Positions 1 to 8,280 of a DNA stretch of 64,000 nt are shown one piece after another. Made by a program: the position numbers and the translations under genes. The stretch is from CAVRRZ01 sp963723745 (GTDB lineage Bacteria; Actinomycetota; Actinomycetes; Mycobacteriales; Geodermatophilaceae). The DNA lies in the NCBI GenBank assembly GCA_963723745.1, contig CAVRRZ010000005.1, positions 434,001-498,000 of the forward strand. The letters are read 5' to 3'. Within the stretch, counting starts at the first letter, position 1. Each line of letters starts with the position of its first letter. The notes under the pieces are model-generated. The model was not told where the DNA came from and did not search any database. It saw only the letters and a program-made list of their open reading frames with translations.

Positions 1-181
1 ACGGGTGGAGTCCGCGGACGTCGGGGAGGATCACGACGCCCGCGCGCGGGCGCTCGGCCGGTGCGGCGTACGCGGCCGAGAAGACCGTGCCGTCCGTCGA
101 GGTCAGCGCGAGGGTGCCGCGCTCGGCGACGTCACCCGTGCGGGGCGGGGCGGGGGGCCGGCTGTCCTGGTCGTGGCACAT
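1..181 (-). CDS. Dienelactone hydrolase family protein (N-terminal part only)
   Basis: Reading leftwards from the ATG at 179-181 gives 60 codons that leave the window with no stop. The peptide begins MCHDQDSRPPAP and reaches GVVILPDVRGLHP, which resembles the first core strand and following loop of the alpha/beta-hydrolase fold in dienelactone hydrolases (usually about 230-250 aa with a Cys-Asp-His triad). The catalytic residues lie outside the window, so the family call rests on this one motif. It lies 31 bp downstream of the next gene on the same strand and could be cotranscribed with it. Confidence 0.6.
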   Translation of the reverse strand, partial: MCHDQDSRPPAPPRTGDVAERGTLALTSTDGTVFSAAYAAPAERPRAGVVILPDVRGLHP

Positions 182-212
182 GGGCAGGTTCTACCGGGAG
201 GGGTGCCGCGGT

Positions 213-758
213 TCAGGCGTCGGGGGTCCGGTCCGCCGCGGCGGCGTCGCCTCCGAAGACTGCGGCGGCAACGTCCCGGCGGGTGCGGGTCAGCCACTCG
301 TACTGGTTGTGGGCCTGGTCGATCAGGCGGTCCAGCTCCGCCTTGGGCAGTCGCGGGTCGGCCTCGGCCGCGATGCGCAGGGTCTCGAAACCGCTGCGCT
401 TGGCCCGGACCCCGGACGCCAGGAACTCGAACTCGACCAGCGAGCTCAGCGGCGAGCGCGTGGTCAGCCGGCCGTTGAGCTTGGCGCGGGTGATCTTCTC
501 GGCCACCCAGCTGCCGAGCTGCTTGTACCGCCGCACCGGGAAACCCATCGTGGCCATGATCGACCTCAGCGACGCCTTCTCCTCACGCAGCTCGGAGAGC
601 AGCTGCTCGAGCGGCGGCTCGTACGCGGTGCCCTTGTGCACGCTGAGCATGCGGCCGACGAGCTCGATCCCCCCGGTCGCCGCGGCGAGGTGGTCGTCGC
701 AGTACACGGCGAGCAGGTCGGGGTTGCGCAGGGCGCTGGACGCGGGCGTCTCCGGCAC
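213..758 (-). CDS. Conserved-looking hypothetical protein, 181 aa
   Basis: I do not recognise this family. The protein is soluble, with no signal peptide or membrane segment. It looks mostly helical: an N-terminal stretch with DDHLAAATGGIELVGRML, a charged middle and a C-terminal helix rich in Arg and Glu, so a helical bundle is plausible. Codon use is typical of the window (third positions nearly all G or C), which supports it over the overlapping frames. It lies 100 bp downstream of the M50 protease gene on the same strand. That makes a functional link possible but unproven. Confidence 0.7.
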   Translation of the reverse strand: MPETPASSALRNPDLLAVYCDDHLAAATGGIELVGRMLSVHKGTAYEPPLEQLLSELREEKASLRSIMATMGFPVRRYKQLGSWVAEKITRAKLNGRLTTRSPLSSLVEFEFLASGVRAKRSGFETLRIAAEADPRLPKAELDRLIDQAHNQYEWLTRTRRDVAAAVFGGDAAAADRTPDA

Positions 759-858
759 GGCTGCCTCCTCGGGCGGTGCGGACGGCGGTCAGGATCGGGC
801 CGAGCCCGGCTGCGGAAGCCTACGGTCGGCCGCCGTCCCCCGCCCGCCGGCCGTCGGG

Positions 859-3354
859 TCAGCCGCTGGGCGAGGTGCTCGCTGCGGCGCTGGTGCCCGT
901 TGCCGTCGTCGGCTCGCCCGCCGGGGCGGTGCTGGTCGGCGCGCTGCTGGTCGGCGAACTGCTGGTCGGCGCGCTGCCGGCGGGCGAGCTGGTCGAGCCG
1001 GTGCTGCTGCTCGCGCCGCCGGTCGGGGCGCTGTCGGTGGACCCGGGCGTGCCACCGCTGTCGGTGTCCCCGGCGTCGTCGCCGTCCGCGCCGCGATCCG
1101 GAGCCCCCGTGTTCCCCGAGTCGTCCGCACCGGTCGGCTCGGCCGGCTGCCCAGTGCGGACGGCCGGTTCCTCGCCGTCGGCGGTCTCCGACCCCGAGAC
1201 CGGCTGCCCCTCTGCGCGGACGACTTCGAGGATGCGTGACTCGTACTCGGTGAGCCGCGCGCGGATGTCCGCGAGCGCCAGATCCGGTACCTCGCGGGCG
1301 AAGTCGGCCAGGTCGGCCCAGATCTCCGTCAGCTGCCGTTGCCCGTCCTCGTCGAGCGGTCCGTCGAGACTCACGACGAGCTGGGTCGCCAGCGCGTGGG
1401 TGATGCAGTCGACGCACGCGTAGTTCACGGCGGTGGCGAGATTCTGGGGCACGACGACGTCGACCGATCCGACCAGGAGCACGACCTGGAAGGCGACGGC
1501 GACCGTCGTGCAGCCGGTGCAGCTCGCCGCCGCGAAGGCCTCGTTGCGGTTGAGCGCACTGGTCCCGTCGGCCCAGACGATCGCGAATGCCACGTCGTAA
1601 CGCACCGAACCGTCGACGGTGTTGACGGCGAGCGCCTGGTTGTCCCCCTCGCCGGGCGGAAGCGGCCGGTCGAACGGGAAGACCCACGTCGGCTGTGCGG
1701 AGCCGCGGCCGGTGTCAACGCTGCCGGAGTCCGCGCTGCCGGAGTCCGCGCTGCCGGAGTCCGCGCTGCCGGAAGCGCCGCTCGCCGGCACGAGCACCAG
1801 GGCGAGCGCGGGCCGGTCGGCCGTGGGCGGCGGACCGGCGTCGGCGGGCCACACCGTGTCGCCGGTTCCCCGGCTGCCCTCCGCCAACGCCGTGCCGGCG
1901 GCCGCCGGCACGGCGTCGAGCACGGTGCCGCCCTCCCAGGGGCGCACCGGGCGGTAGCGGTCGGCGTCGGGCCACCAGGCCCAGCCGAGCCCGGCGACCA
2001 GGCCGATCGCCACGAGCACGGCGAGCGACCGGCGCGCGGGGCGGCTGTCGCTCCACCGCCACACCGCACCGGCGATCCGCCGAACCAGCCGGAGCACGAC
2101 GTAGCCGAGCCCCATCAGCGGAACCACGACGGCGACGATGCCCAGCGCCCGGCCGAGGACGCCCAGCACGTCGCCGCTCCCGAACGCGTCGGTCAGCAGC
2201 ATTCCCTGCTCGCCCAGCGCGCTCCAGGCCGTGGCCAGCAGGCGCGGCAGGGCCACGACCATGAGCAGCAGAGTGATGGCCATCAAGGGCACGGCGAGGA
2301 GAACCCAGACGACCACCACCACGCGGGCCCAGGTCTTCAGGGCCGTCGCCTCGGGCTGCCGCGAGCGGCCCGGCAGCAGACCGGTCATCACCGGTCCGAT
2401 CCGGGAGTACAGGTCGGGCACGCCGGTCAGGTCCGCGAGCACGTGGTAGCCGTCGAAGCGCAGCAGCGGGAGCAACTGACGCACCATCTGCAGGATCTGG
2501 GTGGCCACGATCAGCAGGACCGCGTGCCAGCCGGTCGCCCACCAGACTGCGAACGACGCCAGGACGACCAGTGCGTTGAAGTAGAGCCCGCCGAGGTCGG
2601 TGCGCACCCGGCCGGCTCGCCCCAGCGTGTACGAATCGGTGACGTCGGTGTAGAAGGCCGGCCAGAACAGGTAGAAGCCGGCGCCCATCACTCCCGGCGT
2701 GGCGCCGCCGTAGCGGGCGGCCGCGGCGTGGCCGAACTCGTGGAACCCCGCCGACAGGACGGTCACGACGACGACGGCGACGAAGAGCGCGGGGTTGTCG
2801 AACGCCTGCGCCGTCGCGGCGGCCAGCCCCTGGGAGAACAGGACCCAGGACGAGATCGCCATGAACGCCAGGACGACCGGGACGACGAGCAGCGGGGTGA
2901 ACAGCGCGGCGAAGGGTGCGGTGAGCCGCCGTGTCCTCTCGGGATCGGTGACCACCCGGCGCAGCTTCAGCGAAAGCAGCGGATCCGACCGGCGCAGCTC
3001 CGGTTCCGACCCGTCCGCGCGCCGGAGGAGCCCGAGCGGACGCAGCGAGGAGCCGACGAGCTGGTGGACGTCCGCGGCCTGCACCAGACGGCCGGTCGCC
3101 GCGCTCACCGCCTCGGCCACCTCAGCCACGGTGCGTCGCCCGTCCACGGCGGTCAGGGTCTGCGCCAGCAGTGGCGTCAGCTGGAGCACCTGCCCGTCGC
3201 CCCGGCGCGCCAGCGCCGGCGGGCGTCGGTACCCCGAGCCCGGGATCTCGCCCAGCAGTTGCACGCCGGCGGCCCGCTCGAGGACGTCGGTGTCGCTCCC
3301 CGGCGGTGCGGCCGGCGTGGCCTCGCCGCCCGGCTGCGTCGGCGGTGCGCTCAC
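859..3354 (-). CDS. Membrane M50-type zinc metalloprotease with PqqD-like N-terminus
   Basis: 831 aa, GTG start. Residues about 45-112 (ALARRGDGQVLQLTPLLAQT, then an EVAEAVS-type helix) resemble a PqqD-like RiPP recognition element. A membrane domain of several helices follows, with the zinc motif HEFGH at 205-209, N260 and a second conserved RFDGYH at 299-304, the layout of M50 intramembrane proteases. After a membrane helix near residue 450, an outside domain carries two CxxC pairs (SCTGC and ACVDC). The last ~110 residues are a Ser/Thr/Pro/Gly-rich tail, and the middle has a short SADSG tandem repeat. The gene starts 17 bp after a repeat protein with a leader-like start, so the two probably form one unit. 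M50 proteins of this kind act in processing or export of modified peptides (for example YydH with YydF). The substrate here is inferred. Confidence 0.75.
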   Translation of the reverse strand: MSAPPTQPGGEATPAAPPGSDTDVLERAAGVQLLGEIPGSGYRRPPALARRGDGQVLQLTPLLAQTLTAVDGRRTVAEVAEAVSAATGRLVQAADVHQLVGSSLRPLGLLRRADGSEPELRRSDPLLSLKLRRVVTDPERTRRLTAPFAALFTPLLVVPVVLAFMAISSWVLFSQGLAAATAQAFDNPALFVAVVVVTVLSAGFHEFGHAAAARYGGATPGVMGAGFYLFWPAFYTDVTDSYTLGRAGRVRTDLGGLYFNALVVLASFAVWWATGWHAVLLIVATQILQMVRQLLPLLRFDGYHVLADLTGVPDLYSRIGPVMTGLLPGRSRQPEATALKTWARVVVVVWVLLAVPLMAITLLLMVVALPRLLATAWSALGEQGMLLTDAFGSGDVLGVLGRALGIVAVVVPLMGLGYVVLRLVRRIAGAVWRWSDSRPARRSLAVLVAIGLVAGLGWAWWPDADRYRPVRPWEGGTVLDAVPAAAGTALAEGSRGTGDTVWPADAGPPPTADRPALALVLVPASGASGSADSGSADSGSADSGSVDTGRGSAQPTWVFPFDRPLPPGEGDNQALAVNTVDGSVRYDVAFAIVWADGTSALNRNEAFAAASCTGCTTVAVAFQVVLLVGSVDVVVPQNLATAVNYACVDCITHALATQLVVSLDGPLDEDGQRQLTEIWADLADFAREVPDLALADIRARLTEYESRILEVVRAEGQPVSGSETADGEEPAVRTGQPAEPTGADDSGNTGAPDRGADGDDAGDTDSGGTPGSTDSAPTGGASSSTGSTSSPAGSAPTSSSPTSSAPTSTAPAGEPTTATGTSAAASTSPSG
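1721..1773. repeat. Tandem 15-bp repeat inside the M50 protease gene
   Basis: The unit CTGCCGGAGTCCGCG occurs three times in a row (1721-1735, 1736-1750, 1751-1765), followed by a partial fourth copy. On the coding strand it gives the repeat SADSG in the extracytoplasmic part of the protease. Being a multiple of three, it can change copy number by slippage without breaking the frame. Confidence 0.9.
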
Positions 3355-3371
3355 TCAGGCACCCACCGGGT

Positions 3372-4049
3372 TCACTGCCGGATGTCGGACCGCTGGTCGG
3401 CGGTGGCGGCCGCGTCCGCGTCGACGTTCTGGGTGATGATCGCGTCCTGCTGGGCCACGGCGGTGGCCTCCGAGCCGACCGAGCCGATGTTCGCGGCGAC
3501 CGCGGCGTCGATCGGCGCGGCCACGTTGGCGTTGGCCGCCACCGCCCCGGCGATCGGCGCGGCGAGGTCGAGGTCCGCGGCGAGGTCCACGTCGACGTTC
3601 AGGAGGTTGCCGTCCAGCATGCCGCCGGTACCCGTGGGCACGGTGCTGCCGACCGCACCGGCGGCCGTGCCGGCGTCCGTGGCCGCCTCGGTGGTGCCGG
3701 CGGGCTCGTCGGTCGCCGGATCGCCACCCTGGTCGATGGTGCTGTCCTGTGGTGCGGTCGCGACCGCTTCCCCGGTGATGCCCTGGTCGATCACGACGCT
3801 CTGGTCGGCGAGAGCCTGCGCCGTGGAGCCGGTCGACAGCACGTTCGCGCCGACGGCGGCGTCGATCGGCGCGGCGACGTTGGCGTTGGCCGCCACGGCC
3901 AGGTCGATGGGTGCGGCCGCGTCCAGCGCCAGGTCCAGGTCGGCGTTGAGGTCCAGCAGCGAGATGACCTCCTTGTCCGGCAGCGCGGTGCCCGTCTCGG
4001 CGGCCAGTTCCTCGGGCGTCAGCGGTGCGGGTCCGTCGTTCTGGGTCAC
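3372..4049 (-). CDS. Two-repeat protein with leader-like start; candidate substrate of the M50 protease
   Basis: 225 aa from the GTG at 4049, chosen because GAGGAGGAGC lies just upstream. A longer ATG frame starts 26 codons earlier but lacks this site. Residues 1-25 (TPEELAAETGTALPDKEV) look like a RiPP leader: acidic, helical, with an LPDKE turn. Two copies of a ~70-residue unit follow. Both carry ADLDLA, then VAANANVAAPIDAAV, then a Gln-rich end (ADQSVVIDQ in copy one, AQQDAIITQN in copy two). A Thr/Gly/Ala spacer separates them. There is no cysteine, no signal peptide and no membrane segment. It lies 17 bp before the M50 protease gene on the same strand. I know of no characterised homologue. 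A role as exported or processed peptide precursor is an inference from the neighbour and the leader-like start. Confidence 0.75.
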   Translation of the reverse strand: MTQNDGPAPLTPEELAAETGTALPDKEVISLLDLNADLDLALDAAAPIDLAVAANANVAAPIDAAVGANVLSTGSTAQALADQSVVIDQGITGEAVATAPQDSTIDQGGDPATDEPAGTTEAATDAGTAAGAVGSTVPTGTGGMLDGNLLNVDVDLAADLDLAAPIAGAVAANANVAAPIDAAVAANIGSVGSEATAVAQQDAIITQNVDADAAATADQRSDIRQ

Positions 4050-4134
4050 GAGCTCCTCCTCGGCCTGGGCGGACGATCCGCCGCTGGGTGCGCGGCTGAG
4101 CATGAGAGGCCACGGGGGCGCCGGCAATTCGACG

Positions 4135-4154
4135 CGTCACCGGTTCGGGTGACG
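4135..4154 (-). terminator. Short hairpin after the satD-type operon
   Basis: CGTCACC (4135-4141) pairs with GGTGACG (4148-4154) around a six-base loop, just past the stop of the preceding minus-strand gene. No T-tract is visible. It also lies ~90 bp upstream of the repeat-protein start, so an operator role is possible. Confidence 0.4.
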
Positions 4155-4164
4155 GACCGGCTGT

Positions 4165-4689
4165 TCAGCGCCCCATGAGGAGGGCGACGCCGACGCAGGC
4201 GGCGGCCCAGAGCGCGCTGGCCAGCGTGCCGAGGATGAACCGCTCGGCGGCCGCCGGCGTGGACCGCAGCTCGTCGAACCGGCCCAGGCCCTTGACGGCG
4301 AGCACCACCGCCAGCCCCTCCGGCCAGCCGGCCAGCAGGGTGGCGGCCACGGCGCCGCGCTCGAGGACGCCGATCCACGCGCCGCCGCGCAGGATCTCGG
4401 GATCGCCCGGCCCGCCGCGCACGCCGGCCGCCGTGGGATCGGCCGCCCGCAGCACCGCGGTGGCCACCGGGCTCCCGCCCGTCATCGCGGCGAGCACCGC
4501 CGCCAGCCGCGCGCCGTCGGTCACCCCGGTGTCGGCCGGTCCGGCGGTCCACGCCAGGACGGCGCAGACGGCCAGCAGCAGGACGAGCAGCCCGGCCACC
4601 CACTCGGGACGTCCCCGCTCCCCGCGGGCGCTGAAGACGAGTCCGGCCGCGGCGAGGACCGCGAGCAGGACGAGCGCGGTGACCGTCAC
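4165..4689 (-). CDS. Small membrane protein paired with SatD-type regulator, 174 aa
   Basis: The GTG at 4689 overlaps the stop of the upstream gene (GTGA), so the two are translationally coupled. I therefore prefer it to a start 20 codons upstream. The protein begins VTVTALVLLAVLAAAGLVFSARG, a clear first membrane helix, then has three further hydrophobic segments (around 30-50, 100-135 and 150-172). The middle contains GGPGDPEILRGGAWIGVLER. In other bacteria SatD-like proteins commonly sit beside a small membrane protein. I do not know its function. Confidence 0.75.
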   Translation of the reverse strand: MTVTALVLLAVLAAAGLVFSARGERGRPEWVAGLLVLLLAVCAVLAWTAGPADTGVTDGARLAAVLAAMTGGSPVATAVLRAADPTAAGVRGGPGDPEILRGGAWIGVLERGAVAATLLAGWPEGLAVVLAVKGLGRFDELRSTPAAAERFILGTLASALWAAACVGVALLMGR

Positions 4690-5273
4690 GCCGCCGCCCG
4701 GGTCAGCAGGCGGACGGCCGTGGGCCGCAGCTCGCGTTCGAGGTCCCACGCCCCGGCCGCCAGTCGCTGGCCGACGGCCTGGCGGGAGATGCCCAGGCGG
4801 GCTGCTGCCTCGGCCTGCGTACGCCCCGCCCGGATCTCGGCGATGGCCTCCCAGGCCTGCTCGCTGCGGCGGTCGACGATCAGCGCCAGAGCGCCGAACA
4901 CGGCCTGCGCGTCCTCGGCGTCGGCCGGCGAGCTGCCCCGGACGGCCACGTGCGACGACCGCTGCTTGGCGGCATCGACGGCGCGTCGAGCGCAGAGGAA
5001 GGCCGCGCCGCCGGCGGCGCGGGTGCTGGCGGGTAGCGGAGTCTGCACCGGGCCGGCTCCCACGCCGATGCTCCAGTGGCCCTCGCGGAGGAGGGTCAAC
5101 ACGACGTCGACGACCAGGGCGGGGTCGTCGAGGACTCCCTGGAACTCGTCACCCGCGGTGCGCTCGAACGGGAGCACCGTCTCGACGTCGTCGTTGAGGC
5201 GCGGCAGGAGTTCGGTGACCCGGTCGGCGGTGCGCCGGCTGGCGCGCTGGTCGACGGTCAAGACGTAGGGCAC
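4686..5273 (-). CDS. SatD family protein with C-terminal helix-turn-helix
   Basis: 195 aa from the GTG at 5273 (VPYVLTVDQRASRR). The start VLTVDQR, the central PFERTAGDEFQGVLDD and the later WSIGVGAGPVQTPLPAS follow the pattern of SatD family proteins, which resemble the nucleotide-cyclase fold. The last ~55 residues add a helix-turn-helix (QAEAAARLGISRQAVGQRL), so it probably binds DNA. It overlaps the start of the membrane gene by four bases. The partner and signal are unknown. A start further upstream in the same open frame is possible, but conserved similarity begins here and no better ribosome site is visible. Confidence 0.7.
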   Translation of the reverse strand: MPYVLTVDQRASRRTADRVTELLPRLNDDVETVLPFERTAGDEFQGVLDDPALVVDVVLTLLREGHWSIGVGAGPVQTPLPASTRAAGGAAFLCARRAVDAAKQRSSHVAVRGSSPADAEDAQAVFGALALIVDRRSEQAWEAIAEIRAGRTQAEAAARLGISRQAVGQRLAAGAWDLERELRPTAVRLLTRAAA

Positions 5274-5311
5274 CGCGCAAGTCTGACAGCTTTCCTTGGA
5301 GAAGGCAAGGC

Positions 5312-5779
5312 TCAGTCCTTGTCGATCATTTCGGGCGGGAACCCTCCCGTGGCGATGGGCCCCCACTCCCGCACCGTGACGCGGAGCAGCGCCTTGCCCT
5401 GCCGCGCCATCGCCGCGCGGTACTCGTCCCAGTCGGGGTGCTCGCCGCTGATCGCCCGGTAGTAGTCGACCAGCGGCTCCAGTGCCTCGGGCAGGTCGAG
5501 CACCTCGGCGGTCCCGTCGAGCTGTACCCAGGGCCCGTCCCAGTCGTCGGACAGGACGCACAGGGACACGGCGGGCTCGCGGCGGGCGTTGGCCACCTTC
5601 GCCCGTTGCGGATAGGTCGACACGACGATCCGCCCGACGTCGTCGACGCCACAGGTGACCGGGGAGAGCTGGACGCCCCCCGAGCGCCGACGCGTGAGCA
5701 GGATCGCGCGGTGACGGGGACGGAGGAACTCCATGAGCGTCGCGCGGTCGACCCGGGTGGCGGTGGCGGTCTTGGGCAT
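5312..5779 (-). CDS. PPOX-class F420-dependent oxidoreductase
   Basis: 155 aa from the ATG at 5779 (MPKTATATRVDRATLMEFL). The split-barrel flavin/F420-binding fold is indicated by RHRAILLTRRRSGGVQLSPV near the N-terminus, GRIVVSTYPQRAKVANARR in the middle, and the block GPWVQLDGTAEVLDLPEALE with DYYRAISGEHPDWDEYR. These match the Rv1155-like family, which uses the deazaflavin F420. The enzyme should be cytosolic and should reduce small organic substrates. Its natural substrate is unknown. It is divergent from the AI-2E-type transporter gene, with 77 bp between the two starts. Confidence 0.8.
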   Translation of the reverse strand: MPKTATATRVDRATLMEFLRPRHRAILLTRRRSGGVQLSPVTCGVDDVGRIVVSTYPQRAKVANARREPAVSLCVLSDDWDGPWVQLDGTAEVLDLPEALEPLVDYYRAISGEHPDWDEYRAAMARQGKALLRVTVREWGPIATGGFPPEMIDKD

Positions 5780-5856
5780 GGTCGGCACCGTACGTCCGAG
5801 GGGTGACTGACCGCGCCGTCCGGTCGGCGCGCCGCGGGTGTGTTCGAATCGTCGCC

Positions 5857-7167
5857 ATGAGGATGCGCCCGCGCGGCCGGTCCGGTACCGAGCCGGAGGT
5901 GCAGGTGCCCGCCGAGTCGGGAGGCACCGGGGCACGGCCGTCCGGCGCCCGCGACGACACAGCCGCGACCACCTCGGCCCCCGCGCCCGAGCCGGGCCGC
6001 GGTGAGCGGCTGCGCTCCGGTACCCGCGTGCTCGCCATCGCCTCGGCGCAGCTGTTGCTGATCGTCGCCGCCCTGGTCGTCATCGGGTACGTGCTCGGCA
6101 GACTCTGGGTGATCCTGTTGCCGATCGTCCTCGCGCTGTTGCTCAGCACCGTCCTCTGGCCGGCCACGCGATTCCTGCGCAACCACCGCTCACCGGCAGC
6201 CCTGGCCGCCGCCGTCGTCCTCCTGGGCTTCCTCGGCCTGCTCGGCGGCATCGTCGCGCTGATCGCGCCGTCGATCGGCGACCAGGTGGGCGAGCTGGCC
6301 GACGCCACGACCGAGGGCCTCGCCGATGTCCAGGAGTGGCTCACCGGCCCGCCGTTCAACCTCGGCGAGGCGCAGATCGGCGACGCCATCGACAACGCGA
6401 TCGCCTCACTGCAGGAGAACGCCCAGAACATCGCCGGCTACGGGCTGACGGCGGCCACGGCGATCGGCAACGGGCTGATCAACCTCGTCCTCGCGCTCGT
6501 GCTCACGTTCTTCTTCCTCAAGGACGGCCCGCGCTGGGTCCCCTGGCTCTCGGCGCAGACCGGTCCCCGCGCCGCGCCCCACGTGGCGGCCCTCTCCCAG
6601 CGGACCTGGTCGACGCTGTCCGAGTTCATCCGTCAGCAGGCGCTCGTCGGTTTCGTCGACGCGTTCTTCATCGGCGTGGGCCTGCTCCTCCTCGGCGTCC
6701 CGCTGGTGCTGCCGCTGGCGATCCTGACCTTCTTCGGCGCCTTCATCCCGATCATCGGTGCGTTCGTCGCCGGCGGCTTCGCCGTCCTCATCGCGCTGGT
6801 CAGCAACGGCGTGGGCACCGCACTGGCGGTGCTGGCCATCGTGGTGGTCGTGCAGCAGATCGAGGGCAACGTGCTGCAGCCGATCATCCAGGGCCGCGGC
6901 TTCAACCTGCACCCCGCCGTGGTCATCCTCGCCGTCACCGCCGGCGCGAGCCTCGCGGGCATCATCGGCGCGTTCCTCGGCGTGCCCGTCGCGGCGCTGA
7001 TCGCCGTGATCTACCGCTACGTCCGCGACGAGCTGGACCGGCGCTCCCCCGAGGTCTCCGACGACGGCACCCGGCAGCAGATCACCGGCGACGACGACGG
7101 CGCGCGGCTGGTGCGCGAGCCCGCCGGCCCGCCGCCCGACCGGGGCCCGGGGAACGCGGCCGGCTGA
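5857..7167 (+). CDS. AI-2E family transporter (PerM-like permease)
   Basis: 436 aa from the ATG at 5857. An upstream in-frame start would add 18 Arg-rich residues and seems less likely. After a ~55-residue polar N-terminus come about eight membrane helices: two near 60-110, one near 130-150, then a soluble stretch, and a C-terminal set containing LTFFGAFIPIIGAFVAGGFA and QQIEGNVLQPIIQGR. The last motif is the family signature. Members export small molecules, including autoinducer-2 in some cases, or work as Na+/H+ antiporters. The substrate here cannot be told. The C-terminus is a long acidic tail. Confidence 0.85.
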   Translation: MRMRPRGRSGTEPEVQVPAESGGTGARPSGARDDTAATTSAPAPEPGRGERLRSGTRVLAIASAQLLLIVAALVVIGYVLGRLWVILLPIVLALLLSTVLWPATRFLRNHRSPAALAAAVVLLGFLGLLGGIVALIAPSIGDQVGELADATTEGLADVQEWLTGPPFNLGEAQIGDAIDNAIASLQENAQNIAGYGLTAATAIGNGLINLVLALVLTFFFLKDGPRWVPWLSAQTGPRAAPHVAALSQRTWSTLSEFIRQQALVGFVDAFFIGVGLLLLGVPLVLPLAILTFFGAFIPIIGAFVAGGFAVLIALVSNGVGTALAVLAIVVVVQQIEGNVLQPIIQGRGFNLHPAVVILAVTAGASLAGIIGAFLGVPVAALIAVIYRYVRDELDRRSPEVSDDGTRQQITGDDDGARLVREPAGPPPDRGPGNAAG

Positions 7168-7252
7168 CGGCGGGAATGCCGGTCGGCGTCCGGCGGCTGA
7201 ACCAGGCGGACGCCCGCCGTCCGCAGAACCAGCCATCTCCAGGAGGTCCACC

Positions 7253-8206
7253 GTGCCGCAGCCACCGGAGCAGCTCGTGGAGCTGCTCCCCGAGGCCGAG
7301 CCCTTCCTCGCCCGAGAGCGCGAGGCGCAGGTCCCGGAGCAGCGTCGTGGGCTGGTGCTGGTGCACGACCTCGCCGGTGACTTCGACGCCGCGCACGCCG
7401 GCGCTCTGGCCGGGTCGCACCTGCTGGCCGGCCTGCCGCACACGCTGATCGGGAGGTTCGACGCCGACGCCCTCGTCGACTACCGGGCGCACCGGCCGCG
7501 CATGACCTTCAACGGCGACCACTACGAGAGCTATGCGGCGCCGGAGATCCTGCTGTACGCCGTGGAGGACGACGCCGGCGTCCCGTTCCTGCTCCTGCAC
7601 GGGGTCGAGCCGGACTACCGGTGGGAGCGGTTCGTCGCCGCGGTCGCCGACGTCGTGGAGCGCCTCGGCGTGACGTCGGTCGTGGCGCTGCAGGCGATCC
7701 CCATGCCGGTGCCGCACACCCGGCCGGTGACGGTGACCGCGCACGCGTCGCGTCGTCAGCTGATCGAGGCCTATCCCGTCTACTGGGGCGAGATGCGCAT
7801 CCCCGGCAACATCGCCGCGCTGCTGGAGCTGCGCCTCGGCGAGGCCGGCGTGGACGCGTTGGGCGTCGCCGCGCACGTGCCGCACTACCTGGCCCAGGCC
7901 ACCTACCCCGCGGCGGCGTTGACCCTGGTGGAGCACCTCGGCGCCCTGACCGGGCTGCACCTGCCGACGGAGTCGTTGCGCGAGGCGGCCGAGGCGAACC
8001 GGACCGAGATCGACGAGCAGGTCGCCCGTTCGCCCGAGAACACCGCGGTCGTGGCCGCGCTCGAGCAGCAGTTCGACGCCTTCACCGCCGCCCGCGAGGA
8101 CAGCGGACTCCTCGACGACAGCGGCGCGATGCCCAGCGGTGAACAGATCGCCACCGAGTTCGAGCGGTTCCTCGCCGAGCAGGACCGCAAGCGCCCCCGC
8201 GACTGA
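7253..8206 (+). CDS. PAC2 family protein
   Basis: 317 aa, GTG start with AGGAGG spaced five bases upstream, which fixes the start. The sequence runs from RRGLVLVHDLAGDFDAAHAG through IGRFDADALVDYRAHRPRMT, LLHGVEPDYRWERFVAAVA and GYAxxVPHYLAQ-type blocks typical of the PAC2 (proteasome assembly chaperone 2) superfamily of actinobacteria. Members are thought to act as assembly or scaffold proteins, and archaeal and eukaryotic relatives help assemble proteasomes. No proteasome genes are in this window, so its partner is unknown. It is followed by a hairpin shared with the convergent purU gene. Confidence 0.8.
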   Translation: MPQPPEQLVELLPEAEPFLAREREAQVPEQRRGLVLVHDLAGDFDAAHAGALAGSHLLAGLPHTLIGRFDADALVDYRAHRPRMTFNGDHYESYAAPEILLYAVEDDAGVPFLLLHGVEPDYRWERFVAAVADVVERLGVTSVVALQAIPMPVPHTRPVTVTAHASRRQLIEAYPVYWGEMRIPGNIAALLELRLGEAGVDALGVAAHVPHYLAQATYPAAALTLVEHLGALTGLHLPTESLREAAEANRTEIDEQVARSPENTAVVAALEQQFDAFTAAREDSGLLDDSGAMPSGEQIATEFERFLAEQDRKRPRD

Positions 8207-8213
8207 CGAAGGA

Positions 8214-8264
8214 CCCTGCTGCCCCGCACACCTCGCCGGATCGGCGCGGGCCCGTGCAGCAGGG
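8214..8264. terminator. Hairpin between convergent PAC2 and purU genes
   Basis: CCCTGCTGC (8214-8222) is the perfect complement of GCAGCAGGG (8256-8264), with a GC-rich loop of 33 bases. It is placed where both converging transcripts must stop. It has no T-tract, as is usual in such GC-rich genomes. Confidence 0.5.
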
Positions 8265-8280
8265 CCGCTCCAGCACGTCG

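Noticed and set aside
1339..4152. Long open frame (937 codons) on the plus strand opposite the M50 and repeat-protein genes
   Set aside because: It is a GC-rich shadow. The product is full of His, Arg, Gln and Gly with no fold-like pattern, while the opposite strand encodes clear domains.
5841..5860. TTCGAATC resembling a tRNA T-loop
   Set aside because: The flanking bases do not form a T-arm, and no acceptor or anticodon arms are found. It is the promoter region of the transporter gene. No tRNA or rRNA is seen in the window.
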